The notes below the pieces were generated by a model. The model worked only from the letters and a program-made list of their open reading frames with translations, did no database searches and was not told the origin of the DNA. A stretch of 64,000 nt of DNA from Aphelocoma coerulescens (taxonomy: Eukaryota > Chordata > Aves > Passeriformes > Corvidae): contig NC_091017.1 in assembly GCF_041296385.1 (NCBI RefSeq), positions 49,412,214 to 49,476,213 of the forward strand, given 5' to 3'. Every line of letters starts with the position of its first letter. Position 1 is the first letter of the stretch. Positions 25,985-39,400 of the stretch are shown piece by piece. A program made the position numbers and the translations under genes.

Positions 25985-26290
25985 CTTTAGGGGGACAGAC
26001 CTAAACTGCACTGCCCAGCCCCAACCTGGACTCATGGGCTATGGGCTTGGGCTTCAGCCATTACGTGAGCAAAGCCATGGGCAGAGCTGTGTCTTTTCCT
26101 GTGTCCCTGCTGGTCCTGAATGGTTTTTCTGGTCTGATCTTAGCCTGACTTGTCACCTTGCCTGTATTTGATGATTAAAACCCATGCCCTACTCAGTTCC
26201 TGGGACTGTGTCCTGATAGTGAGGGCACTGTCCTGCTTTCCTCAGTGACCTTATCTCGTGGAACAGCTCCATTCTTGCTCTATCTAGCAT
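25985..26290. mobile_element. GC-richer block, possible old LTR or repeat fragment
   Basis: About 300 bp is clearly richer in G and C than its surroundings, with LTR-like phrases such as 'ctgcactgcccagccccaac', 'gggcagagctgtgtctttt' and 'gggactgtgtcctgatagtg'. I could not assign a family, see no terminal repeats and see no target-site duplication. The call rests on the compositional step and a general resemblance to decayed avian LTRs. Confidence 0.22.
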
Positions 26291-29200
26291 GGCATACAAA
26301 AATGTAACTAATAATTGTATCTTTTTATTCCAGAATGCATAATTACCAAGAAGGAGTGTTGAAAAAACACTCCCTCATCCATCAAGTGTTACATATTCAC
26401 TCACATGTTATAGATGATATTAAAAGCCCTAAACTGTGATGGTTTGGCTACAAGTTAAGGCTTTATAAAAAAATTATCATAAATTTTCAGTATATTCCCC
26501 TATTTTTCCTGTGCCAGCAGGAGTGTGGATAGGCTCTCTTTCTTGCTTCAACCTGTAAGTGATGCAGATGAAGCCTACAGTTACCTCCCTGAGAACTGAC
26601 CTGATGGTAATGGGGAGACATAAATTAGTTTCTTAGACCAGTTACCTTACTCTACATATTTTAAAGGTGCTGAGGCAGAAAATATGAGAATCCAGTCTTT
26701 GGTCCATCCTCTTTTATTGTGATGGAGTCCTTATTCTTATGCCGTAGGACTTATGGTGGATGGCAATTGAGGCAAAACACAGACTGGTAAAGTAGTCTAA
26801 TAGGGGCAACTGTCATGGGGGTAGAGATGGGCAGAATTCATTAGAAACTGTTTTCTAGAGGATGATACTTGGAATAAGAGATTGCTTTGACTTCTAAGTC
26901 AGATTTCATTGCAAATTTTGTTGTCCTAGACTTAGTGCACAATTTTTAAAATACAACCTTCTTCCCATGTTTTGTGAATGGGTCAAAGTAGAGATTGCTC
27001 AGCAACTCCTTGCTGGGACTTATGGCAGTAAGAGGATTTGAGAATTTTTCATGTTGGCACAGCAAATTTGGCACATTACTTGAAGCTGGGTTTGAAATTA
27101 CAGCCTTTTCACTTAGAGAGGAAATCTTTTAGCATACAGAACCTGCTGAAGTAGTGGATGTGAAATGGATCCTTCCTGTTGCACAATTCCTTCAGAAAGA
27201 AATAGTTAAATGTTTCTGCTGCACAGGCTCTGAGGCTCCTGAAAGAGGGCACCTCACTGTGTTTCTATCTGTATCCAACATGGGGAATTGAGGCCAGCTG
27301 TCCAATCTTTCCATCATCACTGCCATCACTCACATTCTGAGATGAAACAAAACTAGAACAACGAAGAGCAAGTATAAAAGGCTTGAACTGCATTTGAGAC
27401 TTATGTCAAAAATGTTTCAGTCCTCAGGTAATTTGCTCAGTTCTGGCTCTTTTCGTATTTACTTCAAAGCTTCAGTGAAAATGAAAGGATAGAAAATGGC
27501 ATTTAGGTTTGCAGATAGCTGTAGTCACATTCTTGTGACTCGATCTGGCCTTGTTGAAGGGTGTCTTCCCCTTAAAAGTCTGGACCTGTCTACACATCAT
27601 GAGGAAATGTCTTGCATCAGGGCTAGTCAAGGACACAACAGACCTACTATGTCCATGGGATTATATCTGTTTTATGGTATACCTCATTGCAAATCAGTAA
27701 ATTAAATCAGTTTACCTAAAGGTAGCACGTGGTCTTATTAGAAAATAGTTTAATTGCACAAACTTAAAATCAACAAAAAATTATATAACTTGCAGGATGC
27801 ATTGAATAAAGTCTCATGTTTTCTATGTTGTGTAAGTAATGTCAGTTTGTACACGCAATCTTTTTCTAACACAGTGCAGCCCTGTCTAAGCATGTAATTG
27901 ATTTTAAAAAGAGTGTTTGAATTGCAATATTCTGACATGAGATCACAAATGTGAAATGCAGAATAAAACAACCCAAAATCTACATTTCCTACTGAGAATG
28001 TGGGGTAACTTGTATCAGGACTTTTACCTTGTTCAGTACAGAGTAGAAATCTGTTTCACTTCCTTGGTCTCATTTTTTGTTTGTCTCTATTTCGTAGTCA
28101 TTTCAGCAAGACTGGGATACTTATCTGATTTGATGCTACTTTGTTGTATATAAGCTGGTTTATTTAGCTCTCTTGCATAGCTTTCTGGTGCTGCCTGTAG
28201 CAGCTAAATGTTACCAAGTGTGTGTTGTGGATGGTCCAAATGATTCCTCTGATCTTCTAAGTGGGCAAAGCATGGGTGAACTTTCATCGAGATGACTAGA
28301 GAGATTTGTATGGCATTAGAGGGGCTTCCATGCAAGTTGTGATATTTGTGATGAAGTTCATAGGTGATAGAATATCTGAACAAAATGTCATCTGTGTGAG
28401 AAACACAGAGTTTAAAGTATGAGAAAGATATGTAATTGATTTTAAATATATGTATGTGTGTGTGGAGAGAGAGGGGAAAGAGAAAAACATTGTTATGTTA
28501 TCATGATTGGTTGGCTTTAACTGATAAAGGTGAAGCTTTTCAAAAGTACATAACCTGAACAGGGGGCATTTTCTCAAATGTTTGAAGGAATGTAAAATGA
28601 CAAATGTTATTAAACGTTACTACATGTCACTGTTTGCCATAAATTGGGGAATGTCCAAAGCATCAAATGGTGGCCAAACACTGGGCTGTATAAGGCAGCT
28701 TTTTATATTTTTTAAATCCCATTTTGGTTCAAAAGCTATTTCCTGCTCAAGAATGTCTGCCTACACTCTATAAATTAGGTTAAAAAGGCCATTCATAAAA
28801 GTTGAAGTATTGCATAAAGCACCAACAATACGTCACCTGATTTATCAGATCAATAAATGGTCAGTAATTTTACTTTAATCAGTAGCTTGAGATGTTAGAC
28901 GAGCAGGGATTTTCTTCAGAATACAAATTGCGTTGTCCTTCGTACTGGGGTTGCTGAGTTTTGGTATTTAACCACTACTATTAACTAAAGAGCTTGTTTA
29001 TTGTTTGATTAGTAGTGCTTACCATCAGAAGCACAGAATGGCTAGAAAACCCCTGCTCAAGGAGTGCAGGTGAAGCTGAATCTAATGACAAAGCATGCTG
29101 GATTCTGTTTATTTTTTCAAGTCCCCTAACTCTTGAATTCTGCCTTGCCAGCTTGTTCACAGTCAAAATGTTATATTCCTTTCCAGTTTATGAAGATTTT

Positions 29201-31391
29201 CATGGCTTTTCCTAGGAGAAGTAACAGCAGGGATGAAAACTTCTGTTATTCATCTTCCATGTATTCATGAAGGGACTTTCACATTTTCTCTTTAGCCCTG
29301 GCAATACCTGTTTCAGGGATTTTTGGTCTCACAGCCTGTGAGCTATATCCAAGAGAGTACTTCTTCTTGCCTCTTCCTGTACTGTTAAACTAAAATATTT
29401 TTTAGAAAACTAGTTATTTTGTTGTATGATTATATCAGGTGGCAGATGTTGTACATGCTCTGTGAGCAATATAACTTCCATGCTTCAGAGCAAGTTGACA
29501 CAAGTAAATTACTCCGTGCCATCTCCAAATTCCAGCATTTAGTTGGATGCCAGAATATTCCGACAGAATAAAAAAGGCAGGGCTCCCATTTTTGGGCCGA
29601 GTCTGAAGAAAGTAGGAGGTTGAGTGGCATGGTACCTCATACTTTTATTGTCTAATTAAAGTTTTGGGCAAAATATCTGCTGATAATGAAGAAAGTCATG
29701 ATATTGTTGGTGGTGCTAGCTCTAAAGTTTCCCACCCTAGGTAGGACACATCCGTAGTGTCAGTGACTCCTTGTATCCAAAATAGTTAAACTGTTCCTTT
29801 TTGCTCTGGATGTAGACAAAATCTGAGTGCTGACTTTATTCTGTCTACAAGCACAGCTACTGGAATTTTTGCTGTACTTTACTTTCTGTATCCTGTGGCT
29901 CTTAACATGTATTCATTCTGTATTAGATTAGGCCCTTGACTGAGTCCTAGAAGTCTGTCTATTCTGGGTTCCCTTTTGCTATTCTATCACTAGCAAAGGT
30001 GTTGAGCTTCCCTCATGCCCGAAATGTCTGTAAATTCCATTTTAATCAAGTGGAAATGGGCTTTCATGACAACAGCATCAGGACCCCAGCATACCTAGTT
30101 TACTAATTTTAATAAATCAGGGATTGCAAGCATTTTTTGTATTTCACAGTGAAAAATCAAGTACAGAGACTTAATTTGTGCAAATATCTATCCAGTTTCT
30201 CCTTAATATGAAATTATACATGTGCATATAAATGGAGAGTTTTCTCTAATAGAATGTAACCATTCTTGCTAACTTTGCCATAACAACGTCTTTTTTAGAA
30301 ACAACATAAATGCCCCTTCTTATCAAGCTAAATAGTAAATAATTGAGTGATGTGAGCCACAGGGGCTGCTTGTCAGGGGAATCTCTCGGTTAACATTTGT
30401 ATGACAACCTGCATGCTTTGTATCCATCACTTTGAACTGAAGGCAAAATTAAACTGTCTCACCCTTGGACTGAGGTAGACAGTTTTTTTCTCTTTTACCA
30501 TCCCTAAGACAAATTAGGAATGTAGGAAAGCTTTCACTCAGAACAAAACAATGATTATAGCAGGTAACAAGACCTCACATTAATCAGTGCTTTCAAAGGA
30601 AAGGACTCGACCTGTGCCCTTTGTCTAGGCCTACTGGTAGGTATGGTTTTGTTCCCTGGTTCCTTTCAGTGTCAGGGCATTCTCTTTCTGTGTAATACAC
30701 TCTCTTGGAGAATGTTTCTCTTTTCAGGCAGTCCTTTTGCATTGATCAAAACCCATCCAGAAAGCCACTGTAGAAATCTGAACTTATAATGATGTTCTTT
30801 TATATTTTCTTACAATGAACAATGGCTCTCTCAATACTAATGGCAACAGTACATAGATGGAGGCAGCAGTGCAAAGAGCTGGGGGTAAATAGCCATTATT
30901 TGCAAGACTTGCTGTTTCATGTCCTGGAAAAAAAAAAAGAAATCCTGTCTTCTGCAGCCAAATCTTTACTACCTCTTGTTGAAAACATTCAAGGCCTTTG
31001 CAAACCAATGCTGAGATGAGGAAAGATAAGCATGGATTAACATTTTTCTTCTTTTTGGAAGAAAACATTAGTGACAATTAGATGGCAAAAGATCTTAGTT
31101 CTCCTTCCCTCCTGAATAAGAAGAAAGAGCAAACATTCTGCTTGATAATCTTTTTTTGGTTTGCTGGCCTTGACCTTTAAATCAATTATCCCCCAAAACA
31201 TCAGGCTCAAGAGTAAATGAGTGGAACTGTATGTGGCTCCACTGAATAAAAGACTCCCTCTGCTGCCTGAAATACACATCATCAGATGAAACAGAATGCT
31301 TGTTTCCAAAAGGGGCACAAAACATAAAGCAAATATGTCACTGCTTTGCCGGTCTGGTTAGTTTTTTCCCACATTTAAAGTCTGTTGGTGG
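26291..31391. other. Unique AT-rich non-coding DNA
   Basis: About 5 kb. A short TG/GA microsatellite lies at about 28448-28482. All open frames are under 100 codons, often overlap on both strands (for example 28981-29215 and 30784-31077) and show no family signature. Confidence 0.55.
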
Positions 31392-31501
31392 TCTTTTATT
31401 TTTGTTTGTTTGGCTGTTTGTTTGGCTGGTTTTTTTTTTTTTTGGTTGGTTTGTTGGTTTGCGATTTTTTGTGTGTGTGGTTTTTTTTGTTTTGTTTTTT
31501 T
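31392..31501 (+). repeat. T/G-rich low-complexity tract
   Basis: A mixture of TTTG, TTGG and long T runs, including runs of 14 and 8 T, with a GTGTGTG patch. It produces a meaningless F/W/G-rich open frame. Two shorter tracts of the same polarity occur at 45104-45161 and 47361-47426. Confidence 0.9.
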
Positions 31502-32819
31502 ATAATTAATAAATTTAAACTCTGAGGAATGTGGGGAGTGAAGGAAAAGTTGTTACGCAAGTGATGTAGGGACATGTTTTATCAAACATCTAGAAATATG
31601 ACTGCCAATAAGCATCCAGTTTTTGCTTGGTGTTTGTGAATACTAGACTAGCTTGTGAATACTAGACTTAGCTCCAGCTGAATTCAGTTGATACTCACTC
31701 AGCAAGGAATAGACTACAGTTTCATAGAGCAAAGGACATTTTACTAGGAAGGCAGAAGCATTACTAGTGATTTCACTGAGGAGTAAAACAGGTGCAACAG
31801 CTTAAAAAGTGCAACCAAAAAATAGGCTGCTGCAAGGAGGTGTGGAAAATTTTCACTTCCAGAAAGGGACTGAGAATCGAGCCTTGGAGTGAGACACCCA
31901 AACCTCCTTTACTGGTTTTATGTTTAAATTCTGTTTCCATGTGTTAGCTTTTTTTTCTGCACTGGAAGTTATGGCAGGTATTCTCGGAACTAGTGTTTCA
32001 TGGAAGGGGATGATGGATATATTTTGTTGGAATTTAAATTGTAAGTTTACTCATGGAATAACAAATATGACAAACCAATTCTGCCTTTATACCAAGATGA
32101 ATAATAAAATGATATTTGGCTCTAATCTTTTTTTGTCTCTGTGCTTTGCCTTTCAAGAGGTACAAAAAGCAGTTCTTGAAATGCGTAACAAGTTTTAGAG
32201 AATTTTACTAAAGATGTAAAGAGTACATAAAAGATGATAAATAATAAATCATTTTTCATTAGCTAAATAAAACCTAGTGGGCCAGTTGCTGCAATTGATA
32301 TATCAATTATGTACTTCAGGGAGAATGTAAAGGCAGGTGGAGCTTTAAGCAACTGATAGTACTGGAAACTTAAACCTTCTGAAGCTGTTCAAGTGCCCCA
32401 GTAGAACCTGAGACCAAAGGGAACAGGAAGGGAAACACATACAAATGGAAAAACACAGACGGAATTGTTCAAGAAAATCAGCTGATGCAGCTATTCTGGC
32501 AGGACGGTCTCCTTCATAAAGCAGGAGCCAGCTAAATGATCAGAATTTCTCAGTGTTTTTAACATTGTCCCTTTCTTCTGAAGATCAAGTGTTCCCAACA
32601 AAAATTTTTTGATGTCTTGTTGCAGGTAAACCCTTGTTTGTTGGGAAGTTTCACTGTTTTTAGTTATTAGTAATTAATGGAAAATTTAATTATTGAGTTG
32701 GGTATTGAAGAAAAAAGTTTTTATAAACACTTAAGTTATCACCTTTCCTTCTCCTTTACCAGATTCAGCTTCAAACTCCTTTACCCTCATAGCCTCAACT
32801 TTGCTAGTTTTTGCTGCAC
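31502..32819. other. Unique non-coding DNA with minor repeats
   Basis: A short near-perfect duplication of TTGTGAATACTAGACT lies at about 31634-31671, and a perfect 16-bp palindrome AATTGATATATCAATT lies at 32293-32308. No gene-like frame is supported. Confidence 0.55.
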
Positions 32820-33440
32820 TTGACACTCAGTGTGTCCCCGTTTGTTTGGTGAGGGGACAGACTGAGGCAGCCTGAGGTCAGTGTATAAGAATTTCTTTCT
32901 GCTACTCCTTGCTTCTTGTTTTCCTCCACAGCTTCTTGCTTCTTAAACATTTTCATCTGCTCTGGCATGGGTTGCCTCTGTGCAGCAGTCCCTGGGGGGT
33001 GTCTCTGCTCTGGTATGTATGGCCCATGGGCTGTAATTTCTCAGACTTCTGTCCTCTTGCATGGAGCAGCTCCTTCCAAGAGCGTGTCTCCAGGTGCATC
33101 CTTCAAAATACCTTCTTCCAGCTGTCTCTCTTGTTTCTCTGCCTCTGTTTTCAGCCTCGCAGTTCTCTAAGCCCTTTTCATCATTTATCTTCTTATATTT
33201 GTCCTCTCTTTCTACTCTTATGTCTCCTGACCCTTGTGGCCATCACTTTCATTAATATGTTTGAGCAAAGGCACCGTGTGCTCCCCAACTGGTGTAAGTT
33301 TTGGTGAACCTTGAGTGGTTTCCACCTATTTCAGAGCTGTCTGGAGAAGTGAGACCAGTGCTGGTCCTGTCATGGCCTCCTCCCATACAGGGCACCTGGC
33401 AGCAGCATCCTGCTGGCTAAACACTGCTAGATATGCCCAG
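32820..33440. mobile_element. Probable decayed avian LTR (ERVL-like) fragment
   Basis: Phrases in order resemble a common avian LTR as I recall it: 'cagcttcttgcttctt', 'ctgctctggcatgggttgcc', a second 'tctctgctctggtatg', a long pyrimidine-rich middle, 'aatatgtttgagcaaaggca' and then 'gagctgtctggagaagtgag' with 'ggcagcagcatcctgctgg'. The block is GC- and C/T-rich against AT-rich flanks, and three overlapping plus-strand frames stay open through the pyrimidine-rich middle. No internal retroviral genes flank it, so it would be a solo or partial LTR. Family assignment is from memory and boundaries are approximate. Confidence 0.42.
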
Positions 33441-36400
33441 CAGACTCCTTGCCCAGGATTTCCCATACAGACACTTTATTTTCAGAGTGGAAAAGAAGGA
33501 ATAAGATTTCATGTACTATTAATAAACCATACCACTGCAGTATTTTTCTGTGCTTTTATAGAGAAATAACTTCTCAGATCTAGTAATTTGTAGTGCTATC
33601 TGATATATGAAAACATCTTGAGAAATTGCCTTGCATAGCAGTTCAGTTATTTTAAATATATTAATTATAATTATATTAATTATAGGAAGCAAGCATATTT
33701 TGACTATTTCGAACTTGTACAATTTGTACCTTCGCAGTCCATTTTCCTGCAAGCAAAAGAAATACAGACTTATTAGAAAGCTAAGATTCAGATGAGATTC
33801 TGGAAGTATTATAAAATAATCCTAATTAAATTATGAAAACAGTATTTTGAAATTTGGTGATGGCCAAAATAATTTGAAACAGTTCTTGTCTTCTCACTGA
33901 CTCACTTCCAGACAAAACAGTTCTGTACTAATCTGAATTTGACTCTTCCCCTTCCGTCCTGCCCTCATCCCCACAATGAACTATGGAAAATGACTGTGGT
34001 TATTAGTGGGTTAAAACTTGAATGGACATGCTATCCTCAATTTTCCTCAGACACACTCCTAAGTGGCCTCTTAGGAACCTTATCTGCACACTCACCCTTC
34101 TCTGAGAAATCAAAGTCCCTTCTCATCCCATTTCCTTCTCCTTCTTTGTTGCTTTTGTTGCTGCTGTTCTTTCTGCACATCTTTCCATCAATGCTCCTGC
34201 TCTTTCTGCCTGCTTCCTGTTTCTTTTGTGTTTGTCTTCAGGAGAATTAAAATTACCGCATTCACATGTAGCATGTGAACTTGTATATCATGGGTGTGAA
34301 AGCTATAAACATTTCAGTCCAACAGAAACTTGATTGCCTTCAGCAGTATTTTGGCTTCTTTATTTGAATTTTTACCTAGCATGATTTGGGTTAAACCCCT
34401 CAAAAGTAAGAAGGCACTTGAAACTTGCACCATGTGCAGGTAACTGCCTATTCAGATTCTTTATATCTGCAAAGGTCTGCATTTGTATGGCAAAACAGAT
34501 CTGAAAGCAGGAAGAGGTCATGGACCAATGCAAAGGAGAGGTGACTCTTGAGCGGAGATGAATTACCAGTCTTGCACAGATCTATTTAGCATTTCTAGTG
34601 GCAAGATGGAGACTAGCTGAATTGCTAAATCAACTATTTGATTACTGCCTTATGGGTATATGGATTTAGCATAAGCATATTTAGCAAATTGCTGATTTAA
34701 CATTTACAGGCCATAAGGGGCCATAAGGTAAATAATGTGACAACACTGCAGTTAAGACAGCTGCAGAGCAAGCGCTAAGTGAGCAGTCATCCCTGGGTCT
34801 GTTTTGGAACTGACTCACTGGGAACGATGAACAGTCAGCCTGGACAGAGTGAGAAAGTACAAAAAGCCACAGATCGTGGTGATCTGAAAGGATTAAAAAG
34901 CACCTCAAAGACTGAGAGGTGAGATCAGCAGAAGAGGACCAACACTGAAGACCTCATTGATAACTGAATTTGAGCATCAGCAGCTGTTGAAGCATGCATC
35001 ATTTTCCTGGCTGTCTAACCACACTAGGTGGGATGTCCCTTCAGTCTTGTGCCATGAACGTGAACTTCAAAAGCCAATGGAGGGGTCTCACCTCTTTAGC
35101 TTTGCCTCCAATTAAATGACTAAATTTCAGGCAAATTAGTTCCCCATAAAAAAGTTATGCAGGATGTAATAATGAAAACCATTATTCACTTTAGCCTTGA
35201 AATAATCCAATTGAATAATAATCCATAGCATCATACTGGATAATGAATTCATGTCTACAGAGAAAGCTGACTTTCCAATATTCTAATCTTTCAACCTTTT
35301 TTTAAAATCTGCAAAATAACAAGGTTTAAGGAGAATTCAAATGTGAATGCTATGATCATCTCCATTACATTTATTAAGTAATTTTTTTCTTTTATGTCAG
35401 GGCAAAACAACATAGCATAATAATTGCTTTGATTTTCCTTTGATTTTTCCTGTATGTCTTTAGTGCTGTTTTTGATTTCATAAATACTTACTATAATTTC
35501 TCCTTTATGCTTTTGATAAGTTAGGTTTTTTTTCAGAAAAATCTTTGACTCTGAATCAGTGCAAAAATCAAAAACTGGGAAAGAGAAAAATAAACCACCT
35601 TCCTCCACTTCCAGAAAGTTCATGGACTACAGGAATTTTTTTCTGATGATCTTGTAGATTTCTCAGCATACAGCTTTGCAAATTCTTACTTTCTGCCCTG
35701 AGAGAAAAGAGTAAAGGATGAAGTTCCTTCCATTAACAAAAAAAACCCCAAAACTGTGAAGAAAGTAGGATCATTACTGGGCTCATGCTGTGAATCAGAA
35801 TCCAAATGTAAATATTCTTTAGATTACACATGTGTTTGACTTAAAGATTTTGAAATCAGTCTATCTCATAGTAACTTATCTTTTCCCTGGACCTGTATTT
35901 ATACACTTCCACATCCCTGCCTGCAGGCATTGTTTGGGTTTCACACGTGAAATGTAAACCTGTGGAGTCCATCAGACTATCCCTTTAGCTGTGATTTTTC
36001 TGAGTGGCTGCAACTAGATGTGTTTTTCTTTGCAGCTTACACTGATCTGGGAAGAAGCCGACTCAAAATACAATTTTATTCAGAAGCGGTTAATAAAGAA
36101 CTGTTAGGGGGTCCAATAGATGCTGTTTCCAGCCAGGTTTGGTATCAAGGACAAGTTCTTGGGGAATAAGGCAAGTAAATTTGTACCTCCAAAGACTTAG
36201 TATATCTGACCAAACAGGTCCTTCTATAGTTATGCAGACTGAAGCGTTTCCCTGGTTTACATGCACTCCTTTGAAATGTCTTTAGTATTCTGGGAAAGAC
36301 ACAGAAGCCTTTTCCTGAAAAGTATTCGATAACCTCAGAAATTTTTGCTCACATTTATTTTATATTTTAAGATAGAATGGCTAGGGAGAAAATGGCAGAT

Positions 36401-39400
36401 CCACAAGTCATCATAGTTTCAGGAGTAAGCCTGTTATTTGCAGTGTTATTGGATATTAAAGCTATAGATTTTAAGTTTAGGTCACTAAAGCTTAGCTTTT
36501 TTTGTTGCTTTTGCATGTTTTGGAAGAAAATATGAATCTGACAGGGTGTCATGTGGCCACTATATCAATTAGCTTCCCATTGCCCTTATGCTTTTATTCA
36601 AAGGAATCAGGTTTCTCATTCATAAGAAGAAAAAAAAAACCCTCAAGTAGCTGTTTTTAATGAAGACATACTTTTTTTTCCTATACAGACACAAATGTCA
36701 AAAAAAATGTAGCTATGGTTAGTAAATGCTGTTTCCCAAAAAACAAAGAATGCCTTATTTACTGAAGTAATAAGGTTATTTTTGTCTCTGGAAATATATT
36801 TTTCTTCATAAAAATATTTTTGCTATCTTGTACTGTGGTTGTTTTAGGTGAAAGAACAAGATGAACAGTGTTGAAAATTTGCAGTTTCATTTATGGAAGT
36901 AAGTCTGGAAAACTTTCATTCTGGACATAGTTTTAAAACCCTAACAGATGCAGTTCTTCTGAGGTCTGGCTTGACCTTACCCAGGGACACATGATAACCT
37001 GATATTACTAAGGGTAATTATTCTGTAGGAATAGCTGGTTCCCAGAAAATCTACATAGTGAAAAACTTGCATGTAAAATCTACAAAATATTTTATATGAG
37101 CACCTCAGCAAATAGCTTTCCAAAGTTGTGTAAATTTTTTTTTAAACTCAAAGCAATCAGTGGCTCCGCTTTGAATTTTCAATAATAATATTAAGAGGAC
37201 AGCTTAAAAAAAAACAGCCACAAGTAAATAGAGTATGAAACCTAAGAACAAAAATGAGTAGTTTCATATTTGGTAATAGATGCAATTTAAAATCTGGAGA
37301 TCTTTTCTGCATTCTAGTTTGCTAGTTGGAACCATCTTATCAGATAGCAGAGTGATGGTAGCAAATGGACCAACCTTTGTGGCAGAACATGCTGTGGGAA
37401 TGAGATAGCCTCACCTTAGTGCAGCATTATGAAATCGAAATTATCTCCAGTGGGTCTTTAAGAAGTTCACTGCTGACTGTAATAATCAGTAATATGAGGC
37501 CAGGAGAGCAGGTTTAATTCTTTGCTATGGCCAGTTCTTAATTTAGTCACCATATCTTATAATCTTTCTGTCTTTATGACCAAACATGCTACTTTTTGTT
37601 CCTGATTTGATTTTTTTGTCTGCAGTCATTTCTCTTCAAGTTTAGTAACGGCTATTTTCAGCAGCCCTTAACAATGCTAGTAAGACTGCACCTACTCCTC
37701 ATACCTTAAAAATATCACTAACATTCCCTGATTTAAAACCAAAATGGGAATCTGTGGAAAGTCTACATTTTCTCCAGTAGGGGGAATCCTTGCTCTAGCT
37801 TCTGAAGGTTTCAATTTCTCCCAAAGCACCTTCAAGTTATTTCTTACATTAAGATATGCTGAACTCTGTAGCTCTGCTTCTGAAATCTCTGTTCAGAGTA
37901 GTGGTCAGATCACTGATGCTTAGAGTTTAACATTTCAGTGTGTGTGAGAGGAAGACTGACTTCTGCTGATTTGTGCTAGAGCACAGAGTTGTTTTTGTTC
38001 TCCTCTGTACATTATTGGCTGTTGCATGAAAAGCATAGTCCTTGCACAGAAAAGTCAAACAGTTCAAAGACTGATCAGGAGACTCCTTGCACAAGTGTCA
38101 CTTTTCGAAAGAGTCAGCACAGTGAAGAGTTGAGTGGCAACTACTATAAAAGTTCTTTCTTCTGCCAGCTTTTGTATTTAGCCAGCTCTGGCTATATCAC
38201 TTGATCAGTTCAAAATATTCTACAGAAAAGCAACATTCCTATGGGGCTGATTTGCTTAGCTAGTTGGAAAAAAAATCATCATTTTAAAAAAGTACATTTT
38301 AAATCACTGTGATGGTGGTGAATCTTAAGAGGGGTGGTAAAACTTAGCTTTCACTAAAGATATTCACCTTTTAGAAATCTGAAGTCATGGAAAAGAACAG
38401 TGGCAAAATCAGCACTTTTGTATAACTTCAAGCTTTTTCCTTTTGTTCCAAATAGTAAAAGATCTTTCACTGTTTTGTGAACTGGGAAACCATTACAGAA
38501 CTAGGAAACCATTGCAGTGTACATTGTGTTGGTTTTTTTCTGAATTTTGAAAGATATTTGAGGGGTAAAGATGTCTTTGGGGAGCAAAGTTTGATTTTAT
38601 CAAGTGGGATTGAGTAACAAAAGAAGGAGATAATTATGCCTTTGAAAGGAAAGTGCTGTTTTTTTGGGAGAGTCTTTCATCTTTGTCAAATACGAAGAAA
38701 TACAAAGATACTCCCTTGCTTTTTCTTTTTCTGTTTTTTTTTCTTTTGTTAGGGACAAGATAAGGAGAAAAAACAAATGAGAATAAAAATGGAATGTAGT
38801 TATTTCTCAGGTGAAAGGAAATTAAGTTATCATTTTTCTACTGGCAGAACAGGTGGTCAGAACAAATTAATGCTGAGTATAGTGGTTTCTATGGCACTGT
38901 CAGGGAAACAGCAAAGTAACAACAATACCTCTTTGTAATGGTTGTAGACAGTGTCTCCACATAGCTGTGGTCCCTGTACTTGAGGCTGAAAGGACCAGAG
39001 AAGGCTTAGGTTTGACCTAAGCTATGCAATTTCTACTTTGGGAACGTCTACCGACAGTATCCATAACAGGCTCATTCAAGGACAAAATGTTACCGTTTTT
39101 AGTTCAGCTGGAGCTAAAATAGCTGTAGGAGGTACTGAGGAAATCTGTTCTTGGAATGTGAAAGGCTAAAGTGACAGATACCCAGTGGTGCCAATGAAGA
39201 CTTCAGAACATTTCTAAGAGACAAAAAAGGTATTGCAAAGCTTCAGTGATGTGACATAATAAAATAATCTTCAGATAAATTCCGAATTTAATAAAATGCT
39301 TTAGGACCACAGTTGCAAATGTTCAAATGGAGCAGAAGAATTCCACATCAGCAACATCAAGCCTTAAGAATGGGTGGTTCTGTCAAGCTCTCTAAATACA

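Noticed and set aside
32909..33307. Three overlapping plus-strand frames up to 132 codons
   Set aside because: Pyrimidine-rich sequence within a probable LTR fragment. Multiple frames open at once is a composition effect, and none resembles a known protein.
33939..34250. 103-codon plus-strand frame ending in leucine/phenylalanine-rich sequence
   Set aside because: Pyrimidine-rich low-complexity, no family match and no splice or start support beyond chance.
35291..35623. 110-codon lysine-rich minus-strand frame
   Set aside because: Driven by A/T-rich composition, with no domain, homolog or context.
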